From positions 1 to 64,000 of the forward strand of contig CAJNOQ010000082.1 in the NCBI GenBank assembly GCA_905250885.1: a DNA stretch of 64,000 nt, in the 5' to 3' direction. The notes under the pieces are model-generated. The model ran no database searches. It saw nothing but the letters and a program-made list of their open reading frames with translations, and was not told the origin of the DNA. This document shows, piece after piece, positions 36,254 to 49,564 of the stretch (positions are counted from its first letter, which is position 1; each line of letters opens with the position of its first letter). The translations under genes and the position numbers were made by a program. Source of the stretch: Didymodactylos carnosus. Taxonomy: Eukaryota; Rotifera; Eurotatoria; Philodinida; Philodinidae.

Positions 36254-39200
36254 CTAGTAACCAGAAACTATATGCCGTTTTTGTTTAAAAGGTGGAATGA
36301 TGATTGTATCGACATTGTAAATTTTCTGCAATAGATTTTGAGCATCTTTCGAACCGATTGTACCTGTTAAGCCATAAATTTGATTACCATAACGAGTGAA
36401 TAATCCGACATTGGAGAGATAATTCGTGGTAACAGTCAAGGGAGTCATTTTAAGACCATGTTTGATTTGGAGAAATTGATGAAGACCATCACTCCATGTT
36501 GTATCAGCTTGAATGACACCTGTATTGGAAAAATCAATTGGCATAATTCGTTTCGTACGTGTTTCATCGGGTTTGATCATGTAGTGATGATCGAGACGAT
36601 ATTCAACTTTAGCACGAATAGCATGATCAATCCACGTCGGAAGAGAATCAATGACAAAGCGATGTAAATGTGTAGGAATTTTGATCTGTGACTTTTTTTG
36701 AATCGAGAAAAAATTCTTTGAGATTTTTGACAATTAAATCTCGATTAGATACAACATCAGGATCAGCTTCAACCGTTCGCCAAATACCATAAAGTGATGA
36801 TTTGAGCCATTCCATGCCAGGTGATTGATCAGCTAAACGAGCGATGGTATTATTTTCATCAAGGAGCATACTATCGACTTCATCAATAATAATCACGTCA
36901 TGAGGACGAGCTGCACCAGTACTTTTATCAATCGTGCGTGTATAGAGTAGACTAAAATCATGACGAAGTAAATCGAATTGGAATTGACTGGAAGTACCAT
37001 AGACGACATTAGCTGCATAACAGGTCTTCGGTCCAAAAACGTAACTAGTCTCATCATTATTATGCGAAACTTGTATTTCGAAATATTTATAGAACTTTTC
37101 ACGTTCATGAGCATCTCGTTTTGCTAAAGTCATTGCACTTGTGACAATGTCAACGTGTTGACTCTGTAGGGCTTTGATTACAGCTAAGATAGAAACAACG
37201 GTCGATTTGCCTTCACCTGTTAAGATCTGTAACAAACGTCCTCCTTGATCATTGCGATCGAGTATAAAGAGAACAGCTAAGATTTGGATCGGTCGTGGTT
37301 CAAAATGGGAATCGAGGTAGACAGCACGTTTGATTACAGCAAGAATTTCAAATAAAGGAAATCGATTAGAATTAGCTGATTGAAATTTTAAAACTTGAAT
37401 GACCCAAACTTGGATTTTGCTGATACTCCAGTTTTTGATCAGTTCATTTTGTGGAAAATGGGATGAGTCTTTTTCGTAGGCTTGATCAATTTGAGCGAAC
37501 ATTTCTTCGAATCTAATGACCTCTATATCTGGACTGACTTGTTTGATTTCAGCTAATAGAGTTAATAAATTTTTCTCGGAACTAATTGAACCGAAATGAT
37601 GTTCAATGGCTAAGTTATGAACATTCGCTAACCATGATTGGATATTTTCATGAGAAAAGATCTCTTTTAAGGAGTTTAGAGCATTTTCATTCATTTTGTA
37701 ATCAACTAGAATTTTTAAAGATCGAAAAAATTGAGATGAACTATCGAATTCATCTCGATGCACTTTGATGCTGTATAATAAATCGATAACTTTGCCCAAT
37801 CGCCAACCATTTTTAAGTAAGACTTGTAAATCCTGACGAGCACTTTTAAACTGTTCTTCAGATCCACCAGCACAAGTCGGTAATATTTTATTAATAATAA
37901 TCAATTCGATCTTGCTCTGTAATGATTCGAACCCATCGAGACTCTTGCGATTAGCGAATATACTAATTAATTGATCACCAGTAATCTCATACGTTGTCAT
38001 AAGGTCAAGAATGGTTAAAATATTATCCGGCGTCTGCATCAATTGAAGAAATGGTTCGATCAATTCTGCCGGTAGATTTTCTTCATATTCGTTCAATTAA
38101 ATGATTAAGAACAGTTTGGGAGTAAAGGGTATTGGATGACGATTGATTCAGTATCGATTGAATAAAATACAAACGTATCTGGAAGAACCAATTGTCTTCT
38201 TTTGATTGTAAAAGTTTCATTGCTTGATCAGTTGAAGTCTTTGAATAGATCAAAATTTGAATGATTGTGGCTAAATTGAAGTCATATGAACGTTGCTTTT
38301 CAATTAAGGTTCGAACAAAATCATCACGTTGATCATTGTACAATTGGTATTGTTTGAATATTTCGAACTGTGTTAATTGATGATAAAAGTTCAAAATACG
38401 AGCAGGGCTTCGATCGGAACATCTCGTCAATAAATCAATACATAAACATTGACGAGACCACTGAGTAGCTGGAAGTTCAAACGTCGTTGGTTCGAGGTAT
38501 TCAACAAAAAAGAGTGTTTGAATGGTGCCAAGACACTGTTGGACAGTTGTTTCTCTAGCCAATCGATCTTGATCGATAATCGATGGTAATGGAATAGATT
38601 GAAGTAATTCTTCGGAATATTTCACATAGTCTCGTGAGATTTGAAAGCGAAGAATATTGAATGATTTTCTAATAATATTATCCGCGTCTTGAGAGAGTTG
38701 CTCGACAAAATACGAAATGAAATGAGTAGGTAATCGTTGATATCGAGCTATATTTTCCAGACACAGCAGAGATTCATTGATTGTATTCGACTCTACTTGA
38801 GACAAAAGAATTTCGAGTGCTTTCTCTTGGAAAAGAATAGATTTCTCTGCCATGATTCGAATGAGAACAAACATACGTTCAGTTTGGCAGAGCTGGAGAG
38901 TATTCTCAACTGATTGCGAGAGTTCTGCATTGAATTGGATGTCATGAGTAGATACAAGAATCAACACATCGATCATTTCATTCGGATACTTAGTTAGTTG
39001 ATTAACAATAGCCTAGAGCAGTTCATATGGTACATGTTTCTCGAGGATAATCATCGCACGAATAATTTTCAATGCGTGATGAACATCGAGAATATTCGAT
39101 GAAAGAATCATTTTTTGGACATATTCGTGTTGTGTTTTTGGTAATAAAAGACTTTGATTATCAAAGAAACTCGCGTACCTTCACGTTTCTTTCTTTCTGA

Positions 39201-42200
39201 GTAATAAGTAGCTGTTTTCCTTGTTGTTGAATCGTTGGTTGTTTTGAGTGCTGAACAAGATAAAGAAGATCATCAATTACTGATGATGGCCATGGTGATG
39301 CGGAACTCAACAACAATGGTAATGTGTGCACACTGATCGATTCATCTGATAGAGTTAAATAAATGGCATCGAGTATTTTTTTCGGAGGATTTGGACTTGA
39401 TGAAAGAGTCAGTGCTAAGATAGTCGCTGCTTCTTTCTTTAGATTGAGATCACAACTGTAGAGCAAGTGTGATAGTCGTGTCCAATAAACTTCTGGTAAC
39501 TTTTTACCGATTTTCACTATATCTCTTAATTGTTTTAGAAATGATTGATCATCGAGATTTGGATCATAATCGAGGAGAGGAAGACATTTTTTCAAATGAT
39601 TGCGTTGATTTCGAGAATTCGATTGAGCTAGTTTAAGCGTTTTTAAGATGGTTTCTTGAATACTTGTATCGATTTCACCGTCTAATAGTTGAAGAAGAGC
39701 ATTGATCGTTCTTATTTGAATATTTTGATGATGTACTGCTAGAGTGTGAATAGCCGAACAAAGTTCCCGAAGAATCGCCGTTGATTGTTGAACTCGAAGA
39801 AGTGAAGGTAGATGAGTTTGATTGACATCATTTGGTCGATTATTAGCTAGCGCATTAAAGAAGGATGTGAGTCGATGTCGAAAATCCATTGACCATTTTT
39901 TCCAAAAATTCCATTCGAGTAATTTGAGAATTCGTTGAATAATCGATGAGTCGAGTGGTTTTTGTCGTTCAATCAGATGTTGATAGATCTCGATAATAAA
40001 TAAATTAATTGAAAAATTGTCAAGCAGTTTTTCCAGATGATTAATAACATTATTAGGAATGGCTTGATTTTGTCGACTCAATTGAGTAAAGATTAACATC
40101 AAATCAGGTGAAGGACAATCACCACTTTCCAGAAAGATGCGATCTAATAAAGCACGATGTTCATTATTATTAATATTTTGTCCATTAGAAATAACATTGA
40201 GGATGATAGGTATTAACGAAGATTGACGGTTGGCTGATTTCAATAAATCAAATAATGTATTGAGAACAAAGAATGATAATTGTTGCCCTTGCTCAGTTAA
40301 GTGAATTAATCCAGTAACAGCTTCCTCGATTGACAATTGATATGTCGAGTATTTTAACACTTGAGCAAAATAAATTTGACGAAGAAGTTCATCGATCAAT
40401 TTCGGTAATGGTTGATGACGATCAGCAAAAGTGAGAAGAATGACGATATCGTTCGGATCGTTTGTCTTTAAAATCAATTGACCAAGAATATGGATTACTT
40501 TTTTTGATAGGATATGGCCAGTGCCAACAATAGTTTTCAAAATAGCGATGATGTTCGGCACACTTGGCGTTTCAGTGGTTAATAAATGTTCCAAACAAAC
40601 AATAGTGGCTTTTCGTAGTGGTCGTCGACGAACGTAGGTTTCAACAACAGCGATGGTTGTGGAAGAAATCTTTGGTTCCCGATCATAAAGACATATTTCT
40701 ATTAACTGAAGAATTGATTCAGGTAGATTATAATCTTTCTCTATCAATTGCCGAAGAAATTCCAAAGCCGAGATTTGTACTTGTAATTCATATGGTCGTT
40801 GAAATAAAAGCAATAATTTTTCTAATCGAACTCATACACGACGAATTGTTTCACTGCCATTTCGCACAAGTTGATCTTGCCAATAGGTGATAAATGTTCG
40901 ACCTGCTGGATTTCGAATATGTAGTTCTTGATCATCTAAACAAAGATCGATCAGATCAACAATGGGCATTGATAATTCTTGTCCGTCATCCACTACATGT
41001 TTGAATGTCCAAATAACTTTTTGACGTAAGGAAAATTCTGGATGTTGAAGAAGTCGAGCAAGATTTTCCAAAGCTACAACTGGAATTTTTTCATGTTGTT
41101 TAGACATTTTCCGATAGAGAGACACGATATTATCTAACGAATTTTGATCTTTTTCTGATAGTAGAACTGCTAATTGTTCAAGAACTTTCGCAGATAAAAC
41201 CATATTTTCGTCCATGCCATAATAACAAAGTGCCGCTGCTGCTGTTTGTTTGATACTCATCTCTGGACTGAGAAGTATTTCAATAAGATTGTTGATCAAT
41301 TCTGAAGAGATCGATTGTTTACCTTTCGTTTCACGAATACTGTAAGCCAGAGCCCATAAACAGTTATTTCGTGCTTTGATGTCGTATTCACCACGCATGC
41401 CGACTTGACAAAGAATTCGCATCGTTCGATCAGAAAAAGTACGTTTCTCAGTAACAGCTGCTTTGAAGAAAAGATAACTAGCTGTTAAACATGTCTTAAC
41501 GTCTTGTAAATTTCTTTCAAGCGACATTAAATCTAATTTTACATGATAACCTTTGGAAACATAGAGAGCGTAAATTTCGATTAAGTTCTGTTTTACTGCA
41601 GAATCGTTTGTTTTGGTTAATGCTTTTTCAACTCCTCTCATTTGTTGATCGCTTAATGCTTGTTGATTTTAACAAGAATTAAAAGAGTTTCAGCACATAG
41701 CCTAGAGACATTTCGTGGACCATCTATTAATTGTGAGAGTATTTCATTGATAATGTCTGATGAAATAACTTGCTCAGCCATCGCTGCATCTCGAAAAGCA
41801 GTAACAATAATTGGATGTATGGGTGATTCGGTCTTCCATTTCGTCCAGCCGAGAAAAGACGTCTCTCTGAACTTTGTTAACAAATAATCAAAATCTTGAT
41901 CTTTTAATTGACCTGTTTTAGCTAATGCTGTTAGCTTTTCGATTCTTTGCAGGGCCGAATGATACCAAACTTGGCTGTGACCAAATGAAATCATTCTGGG
42001 TTGTACTTCGGCATTAAATGTTCGATCTAAATAACCGACTGTACCGAGTTTATGATCGGGACTAAGCGCTTTTGATGTTGGTTCGCTCGATTCTTCTCCG
42101 CAACAAGAGATCGATGGGGCTTGACTAACAGTCAATTCTTTCTTCACTTGACTATTCCCCATAAAACTTGCTGCATTCGATAAAACTCGTTTATGATCGA

Positions 42201-43140
42201 GAAAATCGAGTAATTCATGAATACATACAATGAATGCTGCATCATTATTCGTTGCGAGTTGACGTAATCTATCCATCGTTTTTCGTTCGAGAATAGCACC
42301 AACAATGGTCATCATATGTAATGCATTGACTGTTGCAATAAAAAGTCGTTTCGGAAGATCATCAACCATCACTAATTCTTCAAATTTATCTTTGATAAAC
42401 GGTGCAAGTGCAACCATTCTTCGAACCTTGAACACTTGACTTAATGTATAAACGATCGTCGTACGAACTTGTTCGCTCAGTTTTTTATCGAACAATAATT
42501 CTGACATAGATTCCCACTTCGTATCGGGCACCATTGAAATGTATTTGTCGTTTTCAGACATTTTTCGAAATAGATAAGAAATACTCCAACCTAATGTTTC
42601 ATCTTTCAACGAATTAAACAATAATTGAATCAATAATGGAGTAAGAAAATTCTTGATTGGTAATATCGTTGCAAAAGTCCACATAACACATTGACGAATA
42701 TCCACATGGTTAATGGATAAAAGTTCGGCTAGATTGACGAAATAATCAGGTTCCACAAAGTCACAGTAGTGAGCTGCATGTGCACATAGAATATATTTAG
42801 CAGCATATGAATCTGATTGATTGGGATTATTCGCAGCAATATGACGAATTTCGTCGAGATATCCAACGGATACTTCCTTACCTTTCGCTGCATCCAAAGC
42901 AACTTCGAGCATCTGATCAGTGAGATGAGTAGCTACTAAAAATTAACAAGAGATGGAATATTAATTAAAAATTTGCATGTTCAACTTATTGACATATGAT
43001 TCTCATGTCATCAGCCAATAAACAGGATTTCACACCAAATGGTGGTCTTTTAGTCTTTGAAATCTTACCGTTTTCTGATGAACACGAACTCATCGATGAT
43101 GTAATACTTGATTTATTGTAATAATATCTTGAACTTAAAT
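36254..43140 (-). pseudogene. Decayed, 3'-truncated HEAT / SecA-like ATPase gene (paralogue of the 53364 gene)
   Basis: Similar over its whole length to the plus-strand gene at 53364. A short upstream exon (43069-43140) joins the main exon at 42935 across a 133-bp GT-AG intron in consistent phase. The main part encodes helical HEAT-like repeats, then the SecA motor start: Walker A GEGKST, VDIVTSAMTLAKRDA, VVYGTSSQFQFDLLR and DVIIIDEVDSMLLDE. It ends shortly after TGTIGSKDAQ. The frame is broken by shifts near 41650, 39165, 38090 and 36693-36699 (an A7 run) and by in-frame stops at 40832-40834 and 39013-39015. Motifs V and VI, the OTU region and everything after are missing; at 36254 similarity stops abruptly. 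The intron shows it arose as a DNA copy, not a retrocopy. Homopolymer errors could explain some shifts but not the stops or the truncation. Confidence 0.85.
42936..43068 (-). other. Retained intron of the SecA-like pseudogene
   Basis: The donor reads CG|GTAAGATTTC and the acceptor TTAATTTTTAG|TAGC. Joining them keeps the frame (codon GTA) from a serine-rich leader ending SSCSSEN into the ATHLTDQMLEVALD segment that opens the main exon. Confidence 0.7.
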
Positions 43141-43844
43141 CTGAAAATAAGAATTCTTTGGTTATTACACATTGTCTGTACAAGTGCTAGTAATATGTAG
43201 TGGGGAAAATATCGGATAGGTCATAAAACATAAACTGCTTTTACTGGATCGACGCATCGATTTACTATCGTCTAGACGTTTTTTTATCGTTCTCCTTTAT
43301 TTTATTTTTTTAATTTGCTTCTTTTTAACCCACGACCATGTCGGTCCTAAGGAGACAATTGAACTTAATTCAAGGGGGAAGAAGCGGATTCTGATGGATC
43401 CTAGGATCTACGAGGTTCCATCTGGACCCATAGTGACTCACATCTTCTATATTAACATTGTTCACTATCTGTCTGTCTGTGCCAGGTCAAAGGTAAAACG
43501 TTAAAGGTTAAAGATCAAAGTCAAACAATGCTATTGAGGGTCCTCAAAGACTATTGTATGGAAGTACTCATGAGTCCTTAAGAGACGGTCCACCAGAAGA
43601 CCAACCAAGCCGGCCGGGGGGAAATTCTTTTTATGGTTTTTTTTATCTAAAATGAAAGATCGCTCCACCAAACTAACAAACCCAAAATATCACGTTTGTC
43701 TGACGTACCTGTGAAAAATGCTGGAACTCACAATCTTCAAGTTTTTGAGGGTACATCATAAAAATATGAAAAAATGACTTTTTTCATATTTTGACAGTAT
43801 TTTGAGATTTTCTCCGGTTCTGCTCATCTTACTCTACCTCACCT

Positions 43845-44675
43845 TAAACCACCTTACTTTTGAGCTAAAAACCTAAAATATCTGAAATTTCCAAAAAGTT
43901 TTATGCTAAAGACGATTTTTTCCTTTTTGTACAAAAACTAATTAAAAACTATTATAAATGGATAATTAAACATATCAATACAAATGATATCCTAATACAT
44001 CTGGAGATCCTGCTCTAAATATATGACTAAGAATCATCCAAAGAATTCAAACTTAAAACGATTTCTTATGATCTCATTAAATAAAGCGTTCAAAGTTACC
44101 CATAAATTCAAGTTTCTTACTCTTAGACCCTAAAAATGAGTGAATTACCGATTTTATACAAAAAGCCCCAGAAAAAAGCAGACTTTAAAAAAATTATGGT
44201 AACTACTTCTTATCCAACAGAACTGAACTAGAACTGTTCCTGTCCCTATTCTCTGGAAAATAAATGCTTAATTTATAAAATGGTGAAAGGATTTCCAGAA
44301 AGTTTTTTTTTCGTGATTTAGTACATTTTAGAATGCTCTAAGTTTTCTTAGAAATGATTCTGGAATTCTTTTAACAAATGCATTTTGTAGAGCAAACATT
44401 TTTCTACAAAATTAGATGTTTTACAGCTCTGAGAGAATCGTGATAACTGATTTGTAACAATTCTCCCGGATGCCCCAACACTAGTTAAAAACTGGTGCAT
44501 GCCTACTTGTGATTCGTTTTTCATTTAATGAAAAGATGGTTATGCATTTTTTTTGAGTAATACAAAATCATTTTCCGTTTTATACTTCGCCGGAAAACCT
44601 TTCACCATTTTATAAATTACGCATTTATTTCAGATATTTTAAGGTTTTTAGCTCAAAAGTAAGGTGGTTTTCAGA
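43845..44675. repeat. Foldback element, about 830 bp, with a second inverted repeat nested in it
   Basis: AAACCACCTTACTTTTGAGC at the left is answered by GCTCAAAAGTAAGGTGGTTT at the right, continuing through TAAAAACCTAAAATATCTGA. A second pair, TTTATAAAATGGTGAAAGG near 44273 and CCTTTCACCATTTTATAAA near 44598, marks a nested element at about 44258-44634. Its core (GAGCAAACATTTTTCTACAAAA) resembles the 18319 element. Confidence 0.75.
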
Positions 44676-45532
44676 TTTGTCAGGTGAAATTTCACGCCTG
44701 GCCAATGATCTGTTGTTATGATTTAATGAAAAAAGTTTTAAAAAAGCTTTTATAATTAATCAATGATAATGAATACTAATTAATATTTAATATTACTCTG
44801 GTGCCTTACAGATTTATGTGCAAATTTATGGTTTATTGGAAGCGGTAAAGTGATACGTCATTCGACAGAGATTTTCAAGCGCTACAAACTCCTGTATATG
44901 TCTTTTCAAAATGTTACCGAGTAGTAGTTATTTGTATTCAGTTTTAGGCAAACGGGGTTTCTACTATTGATTTCTGAACAGAGCGGCCATGAATATTTTT
45001 GAATAACTCGAGAATGAAAAGAGAGAGAGAGCCTAGGTTTTCAGCATTTTTTGCGCAAGACAGACCTGTCTATCTGTTGTGGTTCTCGAATGGCAGGCAT
45101 TTTCCTGGCGTAACAATTTATATAATACTGATGGGTTTTGTGAGTGTGAAGAAAAAAAGATTGAGAGTAGTCTACTAAAACAGATCGATTTGTTACTTCT
45201 ATTAGAATACTCTTTGGTATCTATAGAGAATACAAAACGGTTTTGGTTTCAAAATCAGTTGTGCAAATGGATTTTAGAAAACCGGTCTGGCTTCCTAGAT
45301 GTTCACCATGTCTCTCTTGCAGCATTCTGCAATCTTTTCTCATCAATGTCTGTGCTGAGTGACCGTGGAGAAACTTGTCTGTATTTTTATTTTTGGCAAG
45401 TTAAGTACTTTTGTATCTTTTCTTGTAGAGTCATAAGAGCTTTTCCCATGTCAAATAACCTTCCGGAAAATGTACACCTTAATATTTTTAACTATAACTT
45501 ATCAATATTTTACCGATGTTTTTAAATTATAT

Positions 45533-46232
45533 ACCATTCAACAGAGTATTCAAAGAGATTACTCTCATTTCGTCCCGTCCCATTTTGTCCCATACTTGTT
45601 TCGTTCCCTCTCGTTTCGCCCCGTTTATTTTCTAGCATTCTACTCATTTTATAACTATTTTTTTTCTATCACCTGTATACTAATCAATATTGATATATAA
45701 TTCCTTAAGATAATGTAAGAAATTGATAGATGGCTTTATAAGCTACATTTATTATTTTATTTACGAGTTACAATGAAACAGGTAATTTTACAGTATTAAC
45801 ACATTGCCACATTTAATTGCAAGTTCAGTTCTAGACAAAGTACCATTTTCATATCATGTAAAATATTCCTTCAATTTATTATCACAATTGTTGTAAACTT
45901 TCAGCCATCTCGATTCGTCAGATCCTTGCCATTGTTTCATTCATGAGTATTGTTTCTTTGCAAAAGCCTTTCCATTAAACAGTTAAATTCTATCATGGAG
46001 TATACAAAATGACTTCGTTAACATTAAATTGCTATTATCCAGGTTTAGAAAAACGAAGTCCATATTGATACGTATCAACGTATGAATATGCCATGTATCA
46101 GTTTCTTACATTATCTTAATGAATTATATCAATATTAATTAGTACACAGTGTATAGATAGAACAAAATGAATAGAATGCTTGAAAAAAAAACGGGACGAA
46201 ACGAGAGGATACCATTCAAAACTGAAGAAATT
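45533..46232. repeat. Foldback element, about 700 bp, with CGTCCCGT-rich ends
   Basis: The left arm (about 45590-45735) and right arm (about 46085-46215) pair through CCTCTCGTTTCGCCCCGTTT with AAACGGGACGAAACGAGAGG and TCTTAAGGAAT.. blocks around TAATGTAAGAAA. The outer left edge holds several TTTCGTCCC / TTTTGTCCC units. Confidence 0.7.
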
Positions 46233-46560
46233 TAGAATAGTGTGATATCTCTGCTTTGCTATACATCTTTTTTTCACAGTAGCGTGATCATTCTAATGAC
46301 TTTCACTTCTTATTGATGGAAAAAAAATAGAATATTCCTGACATAAAAAAGATCTTCTCAGCTGTCTATTAATAGTTTGGTTTTGCACGCATGAAAATGC
46401 GTGTTAAAGTCAAAATATTAAGGTATACGTTTTCTAGAAGTTTATTGGACACGAGAAAATTTTTTATAACTTTATAACAAAAAAGTTTTTTCTTTCAACC
46501 AACAAAATTCTGCCAGATCTCGTAGGAAAAAACTTGTGCATTGAATAAGTTAAAAGTCTT

Positions 46561-46674
46561 GCGATGTTTCTTACCTTTACGCAGGATTTTTTCCATGCTG
46601 ACCCTGCATAAACTGTGCAGGATTCTGTCAGGGCTGGCAGTATAAAAATCCTGCGTAAAGGTAAGAAACATCGC
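46561..46674. repeat. Perfect 30-bp hairpin
   Basis: The left arm starts GCGATGTTTCTTACCTTTAC (46561-46590) and the right arm (46645-46674) is its exact reverse complement. The 54-bp loop has further partial symmetry (CCCTGCATAAACTGTGCAGG). The perfect arms suggest a recent origin or gene conversion between arms. Confidence 0.8.
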
Positions 46675-47636
46675 TAGTTACCTTAATACCGATAACCTGC
46701 AGGATCCTGCATAAATTTTGATTATTTTTTCCAGTGGGCGGTGGAATAAAAACCATTGATGAGTGCTTGAAATTGGAGAACTTTGGTTTCAGAACCATTC
46801 GTTTATCTGTTCGATGAATATCAAAATCTACAAGAGAAGGTTGTCGCGTGAATGTTTATTTTGTGTGTTAGTGCCAAAGATAAAAGGAATAAAAATAAAA
46901 ATTTTTGATGCACGAACTTAGGATAAAAGCTTGAAATTAATCACAAGAGGGCTAAGACTTTGATCTATCGAATAGTAATCAAAACGTTTCTAGGTGGAAT
47001 CTTGATGTAAGAAAGGAAGATTCTCGTCATACGGTACTGTAAAGATTGAAAGCAGGAGAGCCAAAATCATCCCCCCCTGTGGCGCTCGTTAGGCGATTCA
47101 ACTATATGTTGACCTTTCTGTATTTAATATAAGAAAAAAGTCCGTCGAACATCAGTAGTGCATACACTTATATAACATCAGAAAAAGAGAAAAATGAACG
47201 AGAGAAAAAAAGCAGCACGACAGAATAATTCAAAAAATCCTTCTGATGCATTCTTCCTTCGGTTCTTTATTTATTATGAGCCATAACAATGATTCAAACT
47301 GGGAAAAAATAAACGCTGGAATTTTCCAACTCTTTCATATTATATTAACCTGTTTCAAAGTACACAATTCTTTTCATTGTTTTTTTTTCAGATGAATGTA
47401 AGTATAAAAACAGCTTTTTTTTACAATACGATAACTTATTCGACGCTGATTGCTTTCCATAATTATGCTTGTGAATACGGTAACTTCGATAAACCAAAAT
47501 AAACTTAAAATACTACCGAGTACTTGACGTAAACAAATCGTATCACTTTACTCTAAGGGAAAAACGTGAGAATTCTGTACTTTTTCAATACTCCTCATGC
47601 CTCAAAAACTTTTGAAGTACAGGAGTCTCACATTTT

Positions 47637-47935
47637 TCCCTTTGTTACAGCCTTTTTTAGTGCTTCCTATAAGGGAACCTTTCATAATAAATTTGTATGT
47701 TCTCAACAGCGACAAGAACTAGATCTTTGTTCTTGTTACTATATATAATATAAATCGTGGACAATTTTTGATAATATTAAAAATGTCTTCTCGTTTAATA
47801 TTCTTTAAATGGTTCCATACACCATCCATGGAAGCGGATTCGTATAGGGTACTTGTCGTTGCTGAGAATATGCCAATTTATTAGGAAAGGTTCCCCTATA
47901 AGTCGCACTAAAAAGGGCTGTAACCGTACTTATTG
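47637..47935. repeat. Foldback element, about 300 bp
   Basis: TTACAGCCTTTTTTAGTGCT near 47644 pairs with GCACTAAAAAGGGCTGTAAC near 47905. GGGAACCTTTCATAATAAAT pairs with ATTTATTAGGAAAGGTTCCC. The arms are about 50 bp. Confidence 0.7.
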
Positions 47936-48106
47936 CAGTTGTTCTCCAGAAAGATCCATTTATCTAAGTTAAAGTTTTCAAACTCATCATGTGTGTATGG
48001 GGTGTACTTACTATAAAAGTATCAGCCAAATTGATGATATTGGTTTAGCTGTATGTCACCTATGCTAGTTGTAGCTTATCTGCAATGGCTCTTATTGGTG
48101 TGAATT

Positions 48107-48210
48107 AGAGACCGAAACGGGTCGGGTCGGGTTCGGGTTAAAGTAAAAAATATTGATTCGGGTCGGGTCAAAGCAAAAAAAGTTCGGGTTTTATTCGGGT
48201 CTTGCCACTA
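48107..48210. repeat. G-rich repeat element (left copy), on one side of the LINE
   Basis: Begins AGAGACCGAA, the reverse complement of the TTCGGTCTCT that closes the copy at 53337-53346. Contains GGGTCGGGTTCGGGTTAA, then TAAAAAATATTGATT, then CGGGTCGGGT; the same core occurs in the same orientation at 53270-53318. Four GGG runs at 48119-48137 fit a G-quadruplex pattern. Confidence 0.7.
48119..48137 (+). other. Putative G-quadruplex motif
   Basis: Four runs of three guanines separated by loops of 2, 2 and 3 bases (GGGTCGGGTCGGGTTCGGG). This matches the standard sequence rule for an intramolecular quadruplex; folding is not shown. Confidence 0.5.
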
Positions 48211-48563
48211 GAACATAAATCAGAAGAGTTTCGTCGGTTACAATTCACTCTTCTATTTTCAAACATATGTCTTTTTTATCAAAAAGAGAAGTACAGTGTT
48301 TTTTCCTTTCTGCTATGACGCTGTGTAATGTACAGTCTCGTACTGTTAAAGCAAGGAAAGAAAAGAAAGATATATAGAAAAACGTGTTTAGTAATTGTGT
48401 GTTATGCTTTTATTTTTGCCCTATTGGGCCTATAAAGACAATCGTGAACAAAAAAAAGGAAAGAGAAGTTAGATATAAAAAGTTAAAAAGTTAAGAAGTT
48501 GGACAATTAAAAAGTTCTACAAAGATTTAAAAAAGATATGACCGGGGAGAGAGATAGAACAAT

Positions 48564-49556
48564 TCACAAAAACGAATCAGGAAAGACACAAAAATTGTCA
48601 AACTCTGTTTCAGGTAGCTGAAGAATAGAGTTATCACACTTAATTTTTAGGCTCCACATAGCACATTTTTGAATAACAGAGAGATGCGGAGTGAAACGTT
48701 TTGAACGAAAGAACTTTTTAATAACAAATGCTTTTAGCAACCACTGTTCTCTATACACATTTAACGCGTATAGGAGGGCACCATCAGTTGTAAGTTCAAA
48801 CGCCCGCCAATATTTTTTCCAATAGGAGACGCAATGATACTCAAGCGTTAATTCTTTGTACATAAATGCGAAGGTGAAATCATTCCACAAAATCGCGTCA
48901 TACACTCGACGTAAACAAGTACAATAAAAGTGGGAAAAATCTGACTGCTGACATTCTGTAACAAGGGAAAGATGGGGAAAATCCAAGTAACTAGGGGAAG
49001 CACATACGTAAAAAACAACATTCGTTTAAATTCTAGACTAGTGCATCCGTTCACTCTGCAAGATTTTACCATAGCGATCCTTTGCCTAATTTTTGTTTTG
49101 GATATAGACATCCCCTTCCCCCATCCTAGTCTAAAAGTTAACCAGCAGCCTAAATATTTAAAACTAGTTACCCATTATATCTGATGGATACCACAAAAAA
49201 TAGCCTCTCTTAATAGCGAACAAGCGAGAACATTTTCCGTTCATTTAAGTAAAGCCGTGCCCATCTTTAAGCCAAATACCTGTCCAGAAGGGAGAGGGGA
49301 TAAACGGAAACATAAAAGCGGAGATGCCATGTGAATCGAAAGAGGTTTTTTTCTTAACTTTGGACACTGCTTTCATAAGTTCTGGCAAGGTTATTAGTGG
49401 GATGAGTTCGTCCTGGTTCTCCCAGATCATCCCAGGACAGTCGACATATGGGTGAGGACGGTACACGATTGTCTCGTCGAACAAGTTTTCGTAATAGTCA
49501 GCCGCCATACACAGCATGTCCTCCGTATTATCGATAACCTCACCGTTTTCTGACAA
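48564..49556 (-). pseudogene. LINE ORF2, reverse-transcriptase region remnants
   Basis: Frame 49556-49245 encodes the segment before and at the start of the reverse transcriptase (ADYYENLFDE, ELMKAVSKVKKKTSFDSHGI, the K..S.G.DGI-type motif). The sequence then jumps to the C-terminal portion: IRQRIAMVKSCRVNGCTS, MLFFTYVLPLVTWIF, then HFYCTCLRRVYD and WKKYWRAFELTTDGALL in frames shifted relative to each other. No catalytic core lies between, so this is an internal deletion plus later frame shifts. Confidence 0.65.
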
Positions 49557-49564
49557 AAAGGCTT

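Larger units (their letters stand above)
43141..48106. other. About 5 kb with no recognisable gene between the SecA-like pseudogene and the LINE
   Basis: Contains four foldback elements listed separately and unremarkable AT-rich sequence. The longest frame (148 codons, 45079-45525, plus) starts at GTG, has no domain I recognise and no paralogue in the window. I cannot support a gene here. Confidence 0.5.

Noticed and set aside
45079-45525. 148-codon open frame on the plus strand
   Set aside because: GTG start, no recognisable motif, no splice context and no similar sequence in the window. It could be an old gene piece, but nothing supports it.
48107-48150. CGGGTCGGGTTCGGGTT as telomeric repeat
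   Set aside because: The unit is irregular, the element is only about 100 bp, and it differs from the TGTGGG-type repeat reported for bdelloids as I recall it.
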